Shown here piece by piece: positions 32,785 through 42,382 of a DNA stretch of 64,000 nt. How positions within the stretch are numbered: position 1 is the stretch's first letter; each line of letters begins with the position of its first letter. This stretch comes from Diogma glabrata (taxonomy: Eukaryota > Arthropoda > Insecta > Diptera > Cylindrotomidae). The stretch is from contig OY856186.1 of the NCBI GenBank assembly GCA_963693315.1, positions 76,668,042 to 76,732,041 of the forward strand, written 5' to 3'. The notes under the pieces are model-generated. The model was given only the letters and a program-made list of their open reading frames with translations. It was not told the DNA's origin and did not search any database. A program made the translations under genes and the position numbers.

Positions 32785-33130
32785 AAGACGGCAGCTTGGC
32801 ATCTACAATCAGATGGCATGGCCGATAGATTTAATGCTACATTGGAGGAATTTCTAACTAAAGTGATTAGTAAGAACCAAGGTAACTAGGATCAACGTAT
32901 TCCTTTGTTTTAGATAGCATGCAGATCAGCAGTTTAAAATACCACTATCATGACACCAGCTCAAACTATTTTTGGAAGAAATATAAGACTGCCTGACCTG
33001 GTGATCTCAAATTTGGGGCAGTACCATCAGCATCCTTGTCTGCGAAATAATACGTCAGCTGAATCAGGGAGAACCTCAAAGATATTCACAAGCTTGCTAG
33101 ACAGAAGATACAACTGGCCAGTGATAGAAT
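32785..33130 (+). pseudogene. Ty3/Gypsy integrase relic
   Basis: Conceptual translation shows a TAAWHLQSDG...RFNATLEEFL stretch at 32785-32870, matching the core-Glu neighbourhood of Gypsy integrases. After several stops comes TPAQTIFGRNIRLPDL at 32953-33000, the usual segment just downstream. At least three stops and a frame change separate the pieces. No LTR is seen nearby. It is a short, old fragment. Confidence 0.8.
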
Positions 33131-34882
33131 AAAGGGCTCGATACGATATACGATTTAAAATTAAAATGTATATTTTACCATTTTCAAAATAATATAAAAA
33201 AATTTTTTAAAATTAACAAACAACATCAACAACATTCGTTGAATAAAAAATTATATATAAAATTAAAATAAAATTAATTATATATTAAAATAAAATTAAT
33301 ATATAAGCCTACAATATACTATTATAAAAATATAATATACAATTCTATTTAATTTAAATAAAACACCTTATAACATATATTCATGACGATGATGATTAAT
33401 TAATGATCAACAAAACAAAACACAACAACAAATGAATGAAAATAATTGCTGTTGTATTTAATTAACTGTAAATACAACAGCAATTATCAGCAACAGACAA
33501 AAATTATTTCTTATTTTGTTTAAAGGAACATTCCGGATTAAAGATGTTTAGAAAAACGTTTGGTTAACCGATTGATCGATTTTTCTAGGTTGTACGGTAT
33601 AGTATTGAATTTAAGTAGACAGAAAATTTAATTTTAAACGAAACGCTGCATCACAAACATAAACCGTAAATGGAGGAAGTTTTTTTTAAATAAAGTGAAT
33701 AAAGTTTTGAGTATTATTTAAGAGATATTTTGTGTTTTATTTTCGACGCTGTGAACTGGCAATTCCAACAATCAACCGTTGGTGTTTTTGAAGCTGTTGA
33801 ATATTCTTGTTAAAGAATATTGTTTGCAGAATTATTAACTGTTTTTGTGATAACTTAATAAAACCTGGTGCTTTTGATTACTAATAAGTGATCGAATCCA
33901 GAAGGAGATTTGGGTATTACGTTTATAGAATTGAGAGTAACGCCAATTCAAAATAAGGTTGAAAGACAAAATCAAATATTTTCGATGTTATATGGTATTT
34001 TGACAGTATGATTTTCCATTTCTATTTTATGAATTTCGATGATATATACGATAGTTCCAGTATATCGAAAAAACTTCGGTGCAATGATCATTCGGTGCAA
34101 TCACTTATCGACAGTGTTATGATTTTACCTGTTGTTATTTTCGGTTGTTTTTTTGACAAAATGATTTAATCGATGTAACGATTTAAATGATATGATTGTT
34201 CGATGATATGGCACGATCCGGTATTAGAGTATTAGAATGCTAGACAGAATTTTTTTAATTTTTTGGCTTACTCAAGTGAAATCTGCGATATCCTAGTACC
34301 CCAAATAAAGTCGGTGCAACATCAGGTGTCATGACTGTAGTTATGTCACGCAGCTTAAGACTTGGTAATTGTAGTCGATACAAACGGACACAACTGAAAC
34401 TAGAAATTCTGAAACAAAAAAATCAAAAACTAAAATCCTATTACATTTTACGTTCTTCAAATTCACAGAATAATTATCAATTTTCAATGTTAATAATTAA
34501 AAAATTTTGAAAAAATTATCGTGTCACATAAAATTTAAGGCGACTACAATGTCGTTTACAATAGGCGCGTTAAATAGAAGATCAAACTTATACTCAAATT
34601 TGCTTTGATCTACTCTACCTCGATCCAGTTGTGTAGTTGAAAAGCAGTTTATTTTTCGATTTTATTTGAGATAAATACCTTAGATCGAATATAAACTTGT
34701 TTTGGTATTTTTAATAATAAAATGGATCAGTCAAATCTAAATACCAGCCCAATATAAAAAAATTTGATAATAATAAAATTGTGCGTCTATATTTGAAAAA
34801 ATTTCGGCGTTCCATCGGTATCTACTGAAGAGCTGCGTGATAATTTCCACTTCAAGGTTCTTACTTCTAACATATTAAAAAC
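33131..34882. other. AT-rich DNA, no gene seen
   Basis: Runs of ATAAAATTAA at 33230-33370 and repeated CGATGATAT-like words at 34030-34220. No supported feature. Confidence 0.4.
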
Positions 34883-35011
34883 ATGTTACGTGAATGGCGT
34901 TTCTTGTTCAAACCTCCAGTTGTTTTTTTCATTTTCGCCTGTACCATTCTCTATTTCTTCGTCTGCATAACTTTGAGCATTTTTCTGTGTTGTGCATGCA
35001 TAATTCTTTAG
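34883..35011 (+). CDS. Possible 42-residue membrane peptide or first exon
   Basis: ATG-started frame ending in TAG. The first ten residues are polar and basic (MLREWRFLFK), followed by PP and about 28 strongly hydrophobic residues (FFIFACTILYFF and on). The layout is that of a signal anchor, as in the first exon of a Golgi enzyme or a tiny membrane protein. I do not recognise a family. In AT-rich DNA such frames arise by chance, and the gap starting 210 bp downstream hides the context. Confidence 0.2.
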   Translation: MLREWRFLFKPPVVFFIFACTILYFFVCITLSIFLCCACIIL

Positions 35012-35222
35012 ACATCCCTTTTTGCTCATAGAGCTACAATGATTTGGATATTCAATTTAATTTAATCTTTGAATAATGTTAAAAATTGATTATTTTCTTA
35101 TCTCCATCGTACCAATATTAAACCAATGAACTTCCTTGAGTATTCAGTTTTCTTTTGCCGATAAAAAATCGTCACTTTCGTAGAAGACCGTCCAAATTTT
35201 AGAAATCGTCGATAAACTTCTT

Positions 35223-35422
35223 NNNNNNNNNNNNNNNNNNNNNNNNNNNNNNNNNNNNNNNNNNNNNNNNNNNNNNNNNNNNNNNNNNNNNNNNNNNNNN
35301 NNNNNNNNNNNNNNNNNNNNNNNNNNNNNNNNNNNNNNNNNNNNNNNNNNNNNNNNNNNNNNNNNNNNNNNNNNNNNNNNNNNNNNNNNNNNNNNNNNNN
35401 NNNNNNNNNNNNNNNNNNNNNN
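35223..35422. other. Assembly gap (200 N)
   Basis: Exactly 200 undetermined bases, a typical scaffold spacer, so the true gap length is unknown and the flanks may not be neighbours. Confidence 0.99.
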
Positions 35423-36394
35423 TAGAGTCTTAAAAGTCGAATAATCTAAGGCGTTATAACTTCCGTTTGAAACATAAAGTTTAAATAAAATTCATAAATA
35501 TTGAATATTTGAACCTTTTTATATCATTTTTTGTGAGATGAAAACCTTGGCATTTAGGGTTCTTGAAAAATCAGCTGTTTTAAAAATTTACTAAACTTTG
35601 TTGTTCTTGATCTAGATGAAAATGACCAAGCTCAAAAATGAAAACGTTCAGAAACGTAGATACCAAGTTATATCTATCCAAAACTTAAAAAACAAATTGT
35701 TTAAGTTCAGAGGTTGAGAACCTGTGGCTATTAAAACAAAAACAAAAACAAACGCAAACGGCCTTGCTTTCATCATTTTCGAGTTTATTTTGATTAAACT
35801 AACACTAGCTTCTAATTCAACTTTTCAACTATAACATCAGAAATTTTCAGTTTTTTAACCTTAGAAGTTCCAATGCAATTAACATTATACTAACTCAATG
35901 CAAGCCCCTAAACGCTATATAATTACAAACAAATCCCAAAATATCCCAATTAAATAAAATTTCTTTTGTTTTAGGTAGATTTCATATAATTTTTTTTGTT
36001 TTTTTTTTTTTTCGCAAAAGGTTAAAATATTTGTTTTGAATGTTTGTTGTTGTTGTTTTGAAGAATTATTATTGTTTTGAATTAGGGAATAGTTTCTTTG
36101 GAATATTTGGAAGTGGTTTAGTTGAAATAAATATATGCATATTGATTACATATTTACAATTGATAGATATTTGTATTATATTTGAGGTGTAAAAGTTGTT
36201 TGATGTTGTTGTTGATTATAAATTATAGTATGGCAGTTGTGATGTAGTTAGAACGTTAATCCACCAAAGGATTTAATTTGATATTAAGGAGTTTTAACCA
36301 AACTAAACAAAACTATTCGAAATTGCATTGACAAAGTAGTTTCTGTTTATGTATTTAGTTTGGTTGTTTGATAAATTTTTTGGATTTTCTGTTT
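35423..36394. other. AT-rich DNA, no gene seen
   Basis: Simple stretches (AAACAAAAACAAA near 35740, poly-T near 35990-36012, GTTGTTGTTGTT near 36046). GTAGATTTCATATAA at about 35976 recurs in inverted form near 37630. No gene. Confidence 0.4.
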
Positions 36395-36505
36395 CTAGTT
36401 AAATTTTTAATTTAAACTAATCTGACAAATCCAATTCTGTTTGTACACAAAGCTGTCTGGTCCCAAAATCTACCTATTTCTAGCGGATATACGTGCCGCT
36501 TGGAC
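36395..36505. repeat. Direct repeat, copy 1 (about 110 bp)
   Basis: TCTACCTATTTCTAGCGGATATACGTGCCGCTTGGAC with its left flank is repeated, diverged, at about 37418-37530. The preceding A/T stretch with CTAAT and CTGTCTG also aligns. On the minus strand both copies read a short open segment (VYPLE) next to GGTAGA. Nature unknown. Confidence 0.55.
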
Positions 36506-36582
36506 TTTTTTTGACTATAATTATTATAATTTTTTGTTAATGTTAAATGTTATTTTTCTACTTTTCAAAATTAGGTACTTAC

Positions 36583-36759
36583 CTTATTAGAAAAATAAGC
36601 TAAAAGGACATCTTCATTTACAATCAGAATGCGTTTTTCCTTTCTCCTCTCACAAAACAACTCGTATTCCTTTTCGTATTGATTCCGTGATTTATTTGAC
36701 AGCAAACTCTTCTTTCCCGCTAAACATGGTGAATCGTTTATGAACCCCTTACGAACCAT
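36583..36759 (-). CDS. Tyrosine-recombinase-like N-terminal exon
   Basis: The ATG at 36759 opens a frame reading KSRNQYEKEYELFCERR...EDVLLAYFSNK. This resembles the SAM-like DNA-binding N-terminus of the tyrosine recombinase genes (Crypton-like or phage-integrase-like) found in many arthropod genomes. At 36583 the frame meets a consensus donor on the minus strand, AATAAG|GTAAGT, so this looks like exon 1. I find no catalytic (R...HxxR...Y) exon downstream on the minus strand within the window. The first 15 or so codons come from the palindrome at 36717-36824. It may be a live gene, a pseudogene or a captured exon. Confidence 0.45.
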
Positions 36760-36824
36760 TTACGAACCGTTTACGAACCGCATTGTTCGTTTACGGTTCG
36801 TAAACGATTCACCATGTTTAGCGG
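36717..36824. repeat. 108-bp palindrome (MITE-like)
   Basis: CCGCTAAACATGGTGAATCG at 36717 is mirrored by CGATTCACCATGTTTAGCGG ending at 36824. Between lie three TTACGAACC units and their inverse. It supplies the start codon of the recombinase-like exon. No clear target duplication. Confidence 0.75.
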
Positions 36825-37417
36825 ATTACGGCGAATCTCATTTGCATCCATTTTAACACAAATAATTGAAAACAAATTTATCAAAAATAACAAATTATTC
36901 AAAAACAATTGACGGGTCTTTTTGGTTGCTATATGTTATTTTGTTTGTTTACTAAATATTAAGTTGGTTACCGTTTACTTTATTATTACGAATAATTTGA
37001 GCAAAATTTAAAACTCATTTCTTTATATTTTAATAAATTTCCAGTATGAAATAAAATTTTGTATTCACCTCAAACGAAAAGTGTTTTTAAAGGTACTTAC
37101 TAGTAATTTCGGCCTCGGCCTTTTCGTTCTAGATAAATAAATAACTATTAAATATATATAATAATTTTTAAACATTTAAATACTGAATTTAAAAATTTTT
37201 AAAACGTAATAAAATACAATTATATCCTTATATTAAATTACTTAAAAAATAAGAAAAACGCAAGCGTTAGGTTTGCGCATATCAATAATTGCGTTTAAAC
37301 TTGAATCAAAACGAAAATAAGTTTCAATTGTTTGAATATATTTGATATTTTAAATATATTGTAATATTTTAAATGCATTTTAATAATTTATAATTAATAT
37401 TGATAATTTCGTTTCTA

Positions 37418-37530
37418 CTTAGTTCTTTTATTTTAACTAATTTGATACATTGATTCTACTTGTAATCATATATCTGTCTGATCAAGAAATCTACCTTTTT
37501 CTAGCGGATATACCTGCCGCTGGACTTTTT
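37418..37530. repeat. Direct repeat, copy 2
   Basis: Diverged copy of 36395-36505: CTACCTTTTTCTAGCGGATATACCTGCCGCTGGAC. A nearby inverted pair GGTAGATTTTTATATGAAATCTACC sits at 37624-37650. Confidence 0.55.
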
Positions 37531-37699
37531 TTTTCATTTTGATTTTCCGTCTCCGCTCATCATATATATAGTCGTTTGCCACCAAAATTTTTCCGAAATT
37601 CCGAGATGAAGCACTTTCCAATAGGTAGATTTTTATATGAAATCTACCTAAAAAATCAAATATTAAATTAAATATTAAACAAATATACATTTATGCAAT

Positions 37700-39452
37700 T
37701 ACTTCGGTCTGAAAGACCTAAGTATTACATTCATGAGCTCAAAGTGAAATTCTTACCCCCACTTTTTTTGACATTTCTCGACGTTTTAGGACCTCCTGAT
37801 TCTAAAAAAGCAAAAAAAAAAAAAATGTATGTCTGTCTGTCGGCCGGCCGGCCGGCCGTCACAACCGACGAAATCTAGAAAACCGCTGGACGGATTTGAA
37901 AAATTTTTTTTTCTAAAAATAGGTTTACTTAATAGGAAGAGCCGAAAGAACGATGTGTTCGATAACTGTACCGGAAGTGTGTCAAAAAAATCATTAAGTG
38001 TGTCAAAACAAGGAAATTTGCATATTTTTTGCTTAAAAAACGTTCATTTTAAGTGATTACGAGTAGGAACATTAAATTTGGAGAAATCTTGATAGTCGGG
38101 ATTGGTATGTGAGACCAAAATCTAGATTATTGCATTATAAGTTTGTCAAAAAAATGTTGTCAAGTGTGTCAAAAGAAAGATTTTTATTTATTTTTTTACC
38201 TAATTTTTTGGAAAAAAAATAAAATTAATTGTTTGTTTGAAATGAATTTTATTATTATTATTGAGAATTATGGCATTATAAGTTTGTCAAAAAAATGTTG
38301 TCAAGTGTGTCAAAAGAAAGATTTTTATTTATTTTTTTACCCAATTTTTTGGAAAACAAGAAAATTGTTGGTTTGAAATGAAATTTTATTATTATTATTG
38401 AGAATTATGGCATCATAAGTTTATCAGAAAAATGTTGTCAAGTGTGTCAAAAGATTTTTAATTAGTTTTTTACCCAATTTTTTGGAAAAAATTAAAATTG
38501 TTTCTTTGAAATGAAATTTTATTATTATTATTGAGAATTATGGCATTATAAGTTTGTCAAAACATGTTGTCAAGTGTGTCAAAAGAACGGTTTTTATTTA
38601 TTTTTTACCCAATTTTTTACAAAAAAATAAAATTAATGATTTGTGACATGATATTTTATTATTATTATAGAGAATTATGGCATTATAAGTTTGTCAAAAA
38701 ATAATGTCAAGTGTGTCAAAAAATGATTTCATTTATTTTTTTAGCCAATTTTTTGGAAGAAAATGTAGCTGTTTTTATGACGTAAATGTAATTTAAAATG
38801 AAATTGGACATGGAAATTTTTGAATTTGTTATAGTTTTGGAAATATTTTTGGAATTTTGAAAAAGTTTGTATTTTTGATTTTGTAATAATTTTTGCAATA
38901 TTTTTAGAATTTCGGCAAAAGTTTTAATTTTTGATTTTGTAAGAATTTTTGGAATATTTTTAGAATTTTGGAAAATTTTTAATTTTTGATATTATGATAA
39001 TTTTTGGAATTTTGAAAAAATTTTCAATGTTTGATTTTGTAATAATTTTTGCAATATATTTAGAATGTTGGAAAAAGTTTGAATTTTTAAGAATTTTTGA
39101 AATATTATTGGAATTTAGAAAAAATTTAAATATTTGATTTTATTCTAATTTTTGGAATATTTTTGGAATTTTGAAAAAGTTTGGTTTTATTTAACTTAAC
39201 AATATTTTTGGAATTTTGATTATAATTTTCCGGCAACGTATTGATGTTTCGTGTTAGTTTTGTAATAAATTTTTAAACAGAGATAAAAAATACTAGTACT
39301 TTAACAAAGAGTTTTGTTTGATATACATCGCTGCCCAAAACTAAAAACCATGTCCTCATAAAAGTTTTTTGCCGAAAACTATATCAAAATCCTTAACCCA
39401 GACCGAAGTCTTGATATCTCAGAGCTGTGAGATTTCAGCCCCTCCATATTTT
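37700..39452 (+). repeat. Family A repeat, copy 3 (about 1.75 kb)
   Basis: Left end TTACTTCGGTCTGAAAGACC, right end hairpin ATCTCAGAGCTGTGAGAT then CAGCCCCTCCATATTT. Near 37830-37860 it has GTCTGTCTGTCGGCCGGCCGG, followed by GTCACAACCGACGAAATCTAGAAAACCGC. Five repeat units of 132-141 bp are marked by GTTGTCAAGTGTGTCAAAA (about 38156, 38297, 38434, 38566, 38703), then the TTTAGAATTTTGGAAAAAG-type array. No coding sequence is supported. Confidence 0.87.
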
Positions 39453-40239
39453 TTTATTTAATCCAACACTGAACACTTTATCTTAATTCCACCATCGTAT
39501 TGCCACTTGATAAATATTTTTATACTTTTTGTCAGAAAATCTAACTTTTTTAAATAAATCACGTTTTTGTTAACTCCGCTAATTTCACATACATAAGGTA
39601 TACTAAAAACTATAGAAAAATGTCACTATTAACCTAAAACTATCTTCAAAGTTATGATTTATTTATTTACATTTGATTCATTTAACACTGAAAATCAACA
39701 AACAATTTGGAAGTGTTGTTAAAGATATTTATCAGAAACGTTTGTTGAAAACTGGAAATTAACATACATGTCTGTTGAAACGACGAACTTAAAAAAACAC
39801 GTCGTTTAAAAAAAATTAAACAGACAATTGTTTTTTAAAATGTGCCAAAAAATTTTGTTGAGTGCAGAAAAAATGTTGCTGGCACTATTTTTACAAATAT
39901 ATTATTGATGAACGAGCTTCTAAAGAGATCAAATCGATTTACCTAAATTTGCAAACCTTTGGCTGCACACTAGAGCAACTATAGCAATCCATCCCCTTAC
40001 GATTCATATAGTTAGGAGCAGAAAGGCAACTGTTAGGAAATGTTACCTTCCAGCATGACTTTTTCAACCGAGTCACCTGTGTGATTTTTCCCTGATAATT
40101 TTAATACTCAAAGGCTTAAAGTTGGCGTACATAAATTTCTCAGAGATACTTAATTTGCATTCCATCCTTCTCCGTAGTTGCCAGGGTATCTTCGGATATT
40201 CAGAGACGTTAATTTATAATTTTTTTTTATTAATGCTTC

Positions 40240-41000
40240 ACTTTAAATAAAAAAAGTACTTTTAATATAAGTTGTATAGGTGAAGTAAAAAATAACCGTG
40301 TTTTTAGAAAAAAATTTAAAGTGTTAAGTCTGAGAACAGGGTAGTACGAAAGTTTCTTGAAAATTCAAACTCAGGGTGATTTTGAAATCAAATTGCAAAA
40401 GAACGGCTCACCCAAAATTAACGTTTTTTTGCATTGAAATTGACATTTTGCTTATCGAAAAAATACACAGTAAAACTTTTGCTTACAATGTTAAAAATAT
40501 TAAGACGCACATTTTTTAAAGATGGTGCTGATGTCGAAGGTCAAGAATTGTTTGAATTTGTTTTCCACAGTATAAAAGTTCCCACCTTACCCTAAAACAT
40601 ACTAAAATTTGAAGTTGGCGTTTTTTTTGTTCTACAAATATTCATCTGAGGTCAAAAAAGTACGGTAAAGTTTTATATTACATCCGTCATCTGGACAACC
40701 AACGCTGAACCCTGCCATTTTTGACCAACTTCATACTTGGAAGACAAGAAGCATAGGCAAAGTAAAAAATACGTAGTTTTTAGATAAATTTAAAGGTGTT
40801 TAGTTGAGAACTGGTTGATTCGTAAGATTTCTGCCAATTCAAATTCAGAGTGACCTAGACATCAAATTGCACGAGAGTAGGATTAGAAAGGTAAAAAGGC
40901 TATCGAAATAAAAATTAAAGATCAATTTTTTGCTTGCACTGTTAAAAATCTCAAAAAATAAAATTTTAAGATGGCTGATATTGTTGGTCAAGCATTTTTT
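40240..41000 (+). repeat. Old dispersed repeat, two tandem copies (left arm of an inverted pair)
   Basis: 40260-40570 and 40750-41000 are direct diverged copies (GAAGTAAAAAATAACCGTG / AAAGTAAAAAATACGTAG; GAGAACAGGGTAG / GAGAACTGGTTG; AAATCAAATTGCA / ACATCAAATTGCA; AAAGATGGTGCTGATGTC). They are related to the arms of the foldback at 21622-24300. 40575-41000 also matches the reverse complement of 45640-46025, so the LINE at 41158-45620 sits between inverted arms. Confidence 0.6.
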
Positions 41001-41278
41001 ATTTTATTTTTATGCCAAAATTTAAAGTTCTTGTTCTAAAGGTTTAAAACTAAAATTTTTGACCTGAGATGCAAATTTTTAAAAACTAACATTTATAGAC
41101 CAAAAACAAACTTTTTCTTTTATTTTAAGCATCTTTTAGTGTGACCAACGGCATCAGTTTTTTTTTTTTTTTTTAAGGCGTTCATGCTCCATGTAGGAGC
41201 ATTGTCAGGTTAATCAGCTTTGAATATTCACCACGGTCATTCGCAACAGCGACATAATTACCATGGTGTTAAGTTTTG

Positions 41279-41950
41279 TTACTTTAGAAAAACACTTCTA
41301 TATTTATTAAAACCTTGTCTTCTATTGTTGATTGCCGCACACTCCATAATTCGACCTTCATGAACTTCTTTTGATCGTGTGACCTCCAGTTCCGCTACAC
41401 GGCACATGTTAATTGTATTATCTAATGTCAAACTTGCAGTATTCATCAACTTATCACTTAATTCACGATTGTTCAGTCCAAGTATAATGAAATCTCGTAT
41501 CATTAATTGTTTACCTTCATTAAATTCACATCCCTCAGCTAGATTTCTCAAATCTGTTAAAAACACATCGAAACTCTCCATACTTTTTTGTTGCCTTTTG
41601 TAGAATTTCATCCGCTCATAAATTGGATTTTTCTTCGGATTACAATATTTACGAAATTCTTCAAGTACTTCTTCTAATGTTGCAGTAGTTTTGGTAGAAA
41701 TACTCCATGTATAATATTTCTGTTGAGCATCTGCCCCAATCACATTTAACAGTATAGCCTTTTTAATTTCTTCAGATTTTTTATTTTTTTCTGACGCTAA
41801 CAAATAATTTAAAAAATCTCTTTCAAATTTAACAAAATTTATAGCTAAATTTCCTTCCATAAACAAAGGCTCTGGCTTGTTAAAATCCATTATCGTCGTT
41901 TCTCTCTCCTCTGTTATTTCTTCTAGCGGTTCTATTTTAATATTTTTCAT
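41279..41950 (-). CDS. gag: Gypsy gag (capsid part), truncated
   Basis: An ATG-started 223-residue ORF. It reads like the capsid region of Gypsy gag: an N-terminal acidic leader, a helical block with NFVKFERDFLNYL, AILLNVIGADAQQKYYTW, and EEFRKYCNPKKN...YERMKFYKRQQKSMESFDVFLTDLRNLAEGCEF (the retrotrans_gag motif) ending near residue 175. The zinc knuckle expected further on is missing. The ORF runs into the LTR remnant and stops there at 41279, so the C-terminus is artificial. It is intact as far as it goes and might still form capsid-like assemblies; that is inference. Confidence 0.8.
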   Translation of the reverse strand: MKNIKIEPLEEITEERETTIMDFNKPEPLFMEGNLAINFVKFERDFLNYLLASEKNKKSEEIKKAILLNVIGADAQQKYYTWSISTKTTATLEEVLEEFRKYCNPKKNPIYERMKFYKRQQKSMESFDVFLTDLRNLAEGCEFNEGKQLMIRDFIILGLNNRELSDKLMNTASLTLDNTINMCRVAELEVTRSKEVHEGRIMECAAINNRRQGFNKYRSVFLK

Positions 41951-42126
41951 TCACTAACAGTTTCTGCTTTTTATGGCGTCCAACAGAACAAGGTTTTAAT
42001 TGTAATTTTATTTAATGTAAATAAAATGTTATTTTCTGTTTTTTTTTCAACTTCAAAAGTTTTATTTTATAACAATAAGGCACTGAGATTCGATCAAAAA
42101 TAAACTTTGTCACTAAACTTATAAAA

Positions 42127-42146
42127 CTTTGATTACAACTGCGCCA
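42127..42146 (-). other. Primer binding site of the Gypsy derivative
   Basis: TGGCGCAGTTGTAATCAAAG on the minus strand directly abuts the LTR end (CTTAACA). The TGGCGCAGT start recalls tRNA-Ser-primed insect Gypsy elements such as 297 and 17.6, from memory. Zero spacing to the LTR is normal for that group. Confidence 0.65.
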
Positions 42147-42382
42147 TGTTAAGTTTTGTTACTTTAGAAAAACACTTCTATATTTATTAGAAACAACTTT
42201 ATTCAATTATTGACTTAACTCTTTGAATGCTCGTAGTCTAATAATAATGTATTAATTTAATTCTATTAAATCAATAAATAACTGTTTAATAAATAAGGTA
42301 TATAATTCAATGTACTTATATATATAAATGAAGTAAAGTTATATATCATTGTTAGTGCATTGCTTAACTTAAACATACAACA
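42147..42382 (-). repeat. LTR of the Gypsy derivative (236 bp)
   Basis: Plus-strand ends TGTTAAG and ACAACA (inverted TGTT/AACA). The first 43 bp are repeated exactly at 41267-41309, the stump of the opposite LTR. It is AT-rich and contains TATATATA near 42320. Confidence 0.8.

Larger units (their letters stand above)
41267..42382 (-). mobile_element. Gag-only Ty3/Gypsy derivative, 1.1 kb
   Basis: Inserted in the RTE ORF with a 5-bp target duplication CATGG (41262-41266 and 42383-42387). Ends are TGTTAAG at 41267 and ACAACA at 42382. It contains one 236-bp LTR (42147-42382), a primer site, a gag ORF, and then only the terminal 43 bp of the other LTR (41267-41309). Protease, RT and integrase are absent. 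Perfect ends with a target duplication suggest that the short form integrated as such or that one clean deletion followed. Confidence 0.85.

Noticed and set aside
37829..38376. Short ORFs with KKCCQVCQKKDFYLFFY repeats
   Set aside because: They come from the internal 132-141-bp units of family A; the Cys pairs are not a zinc finger.
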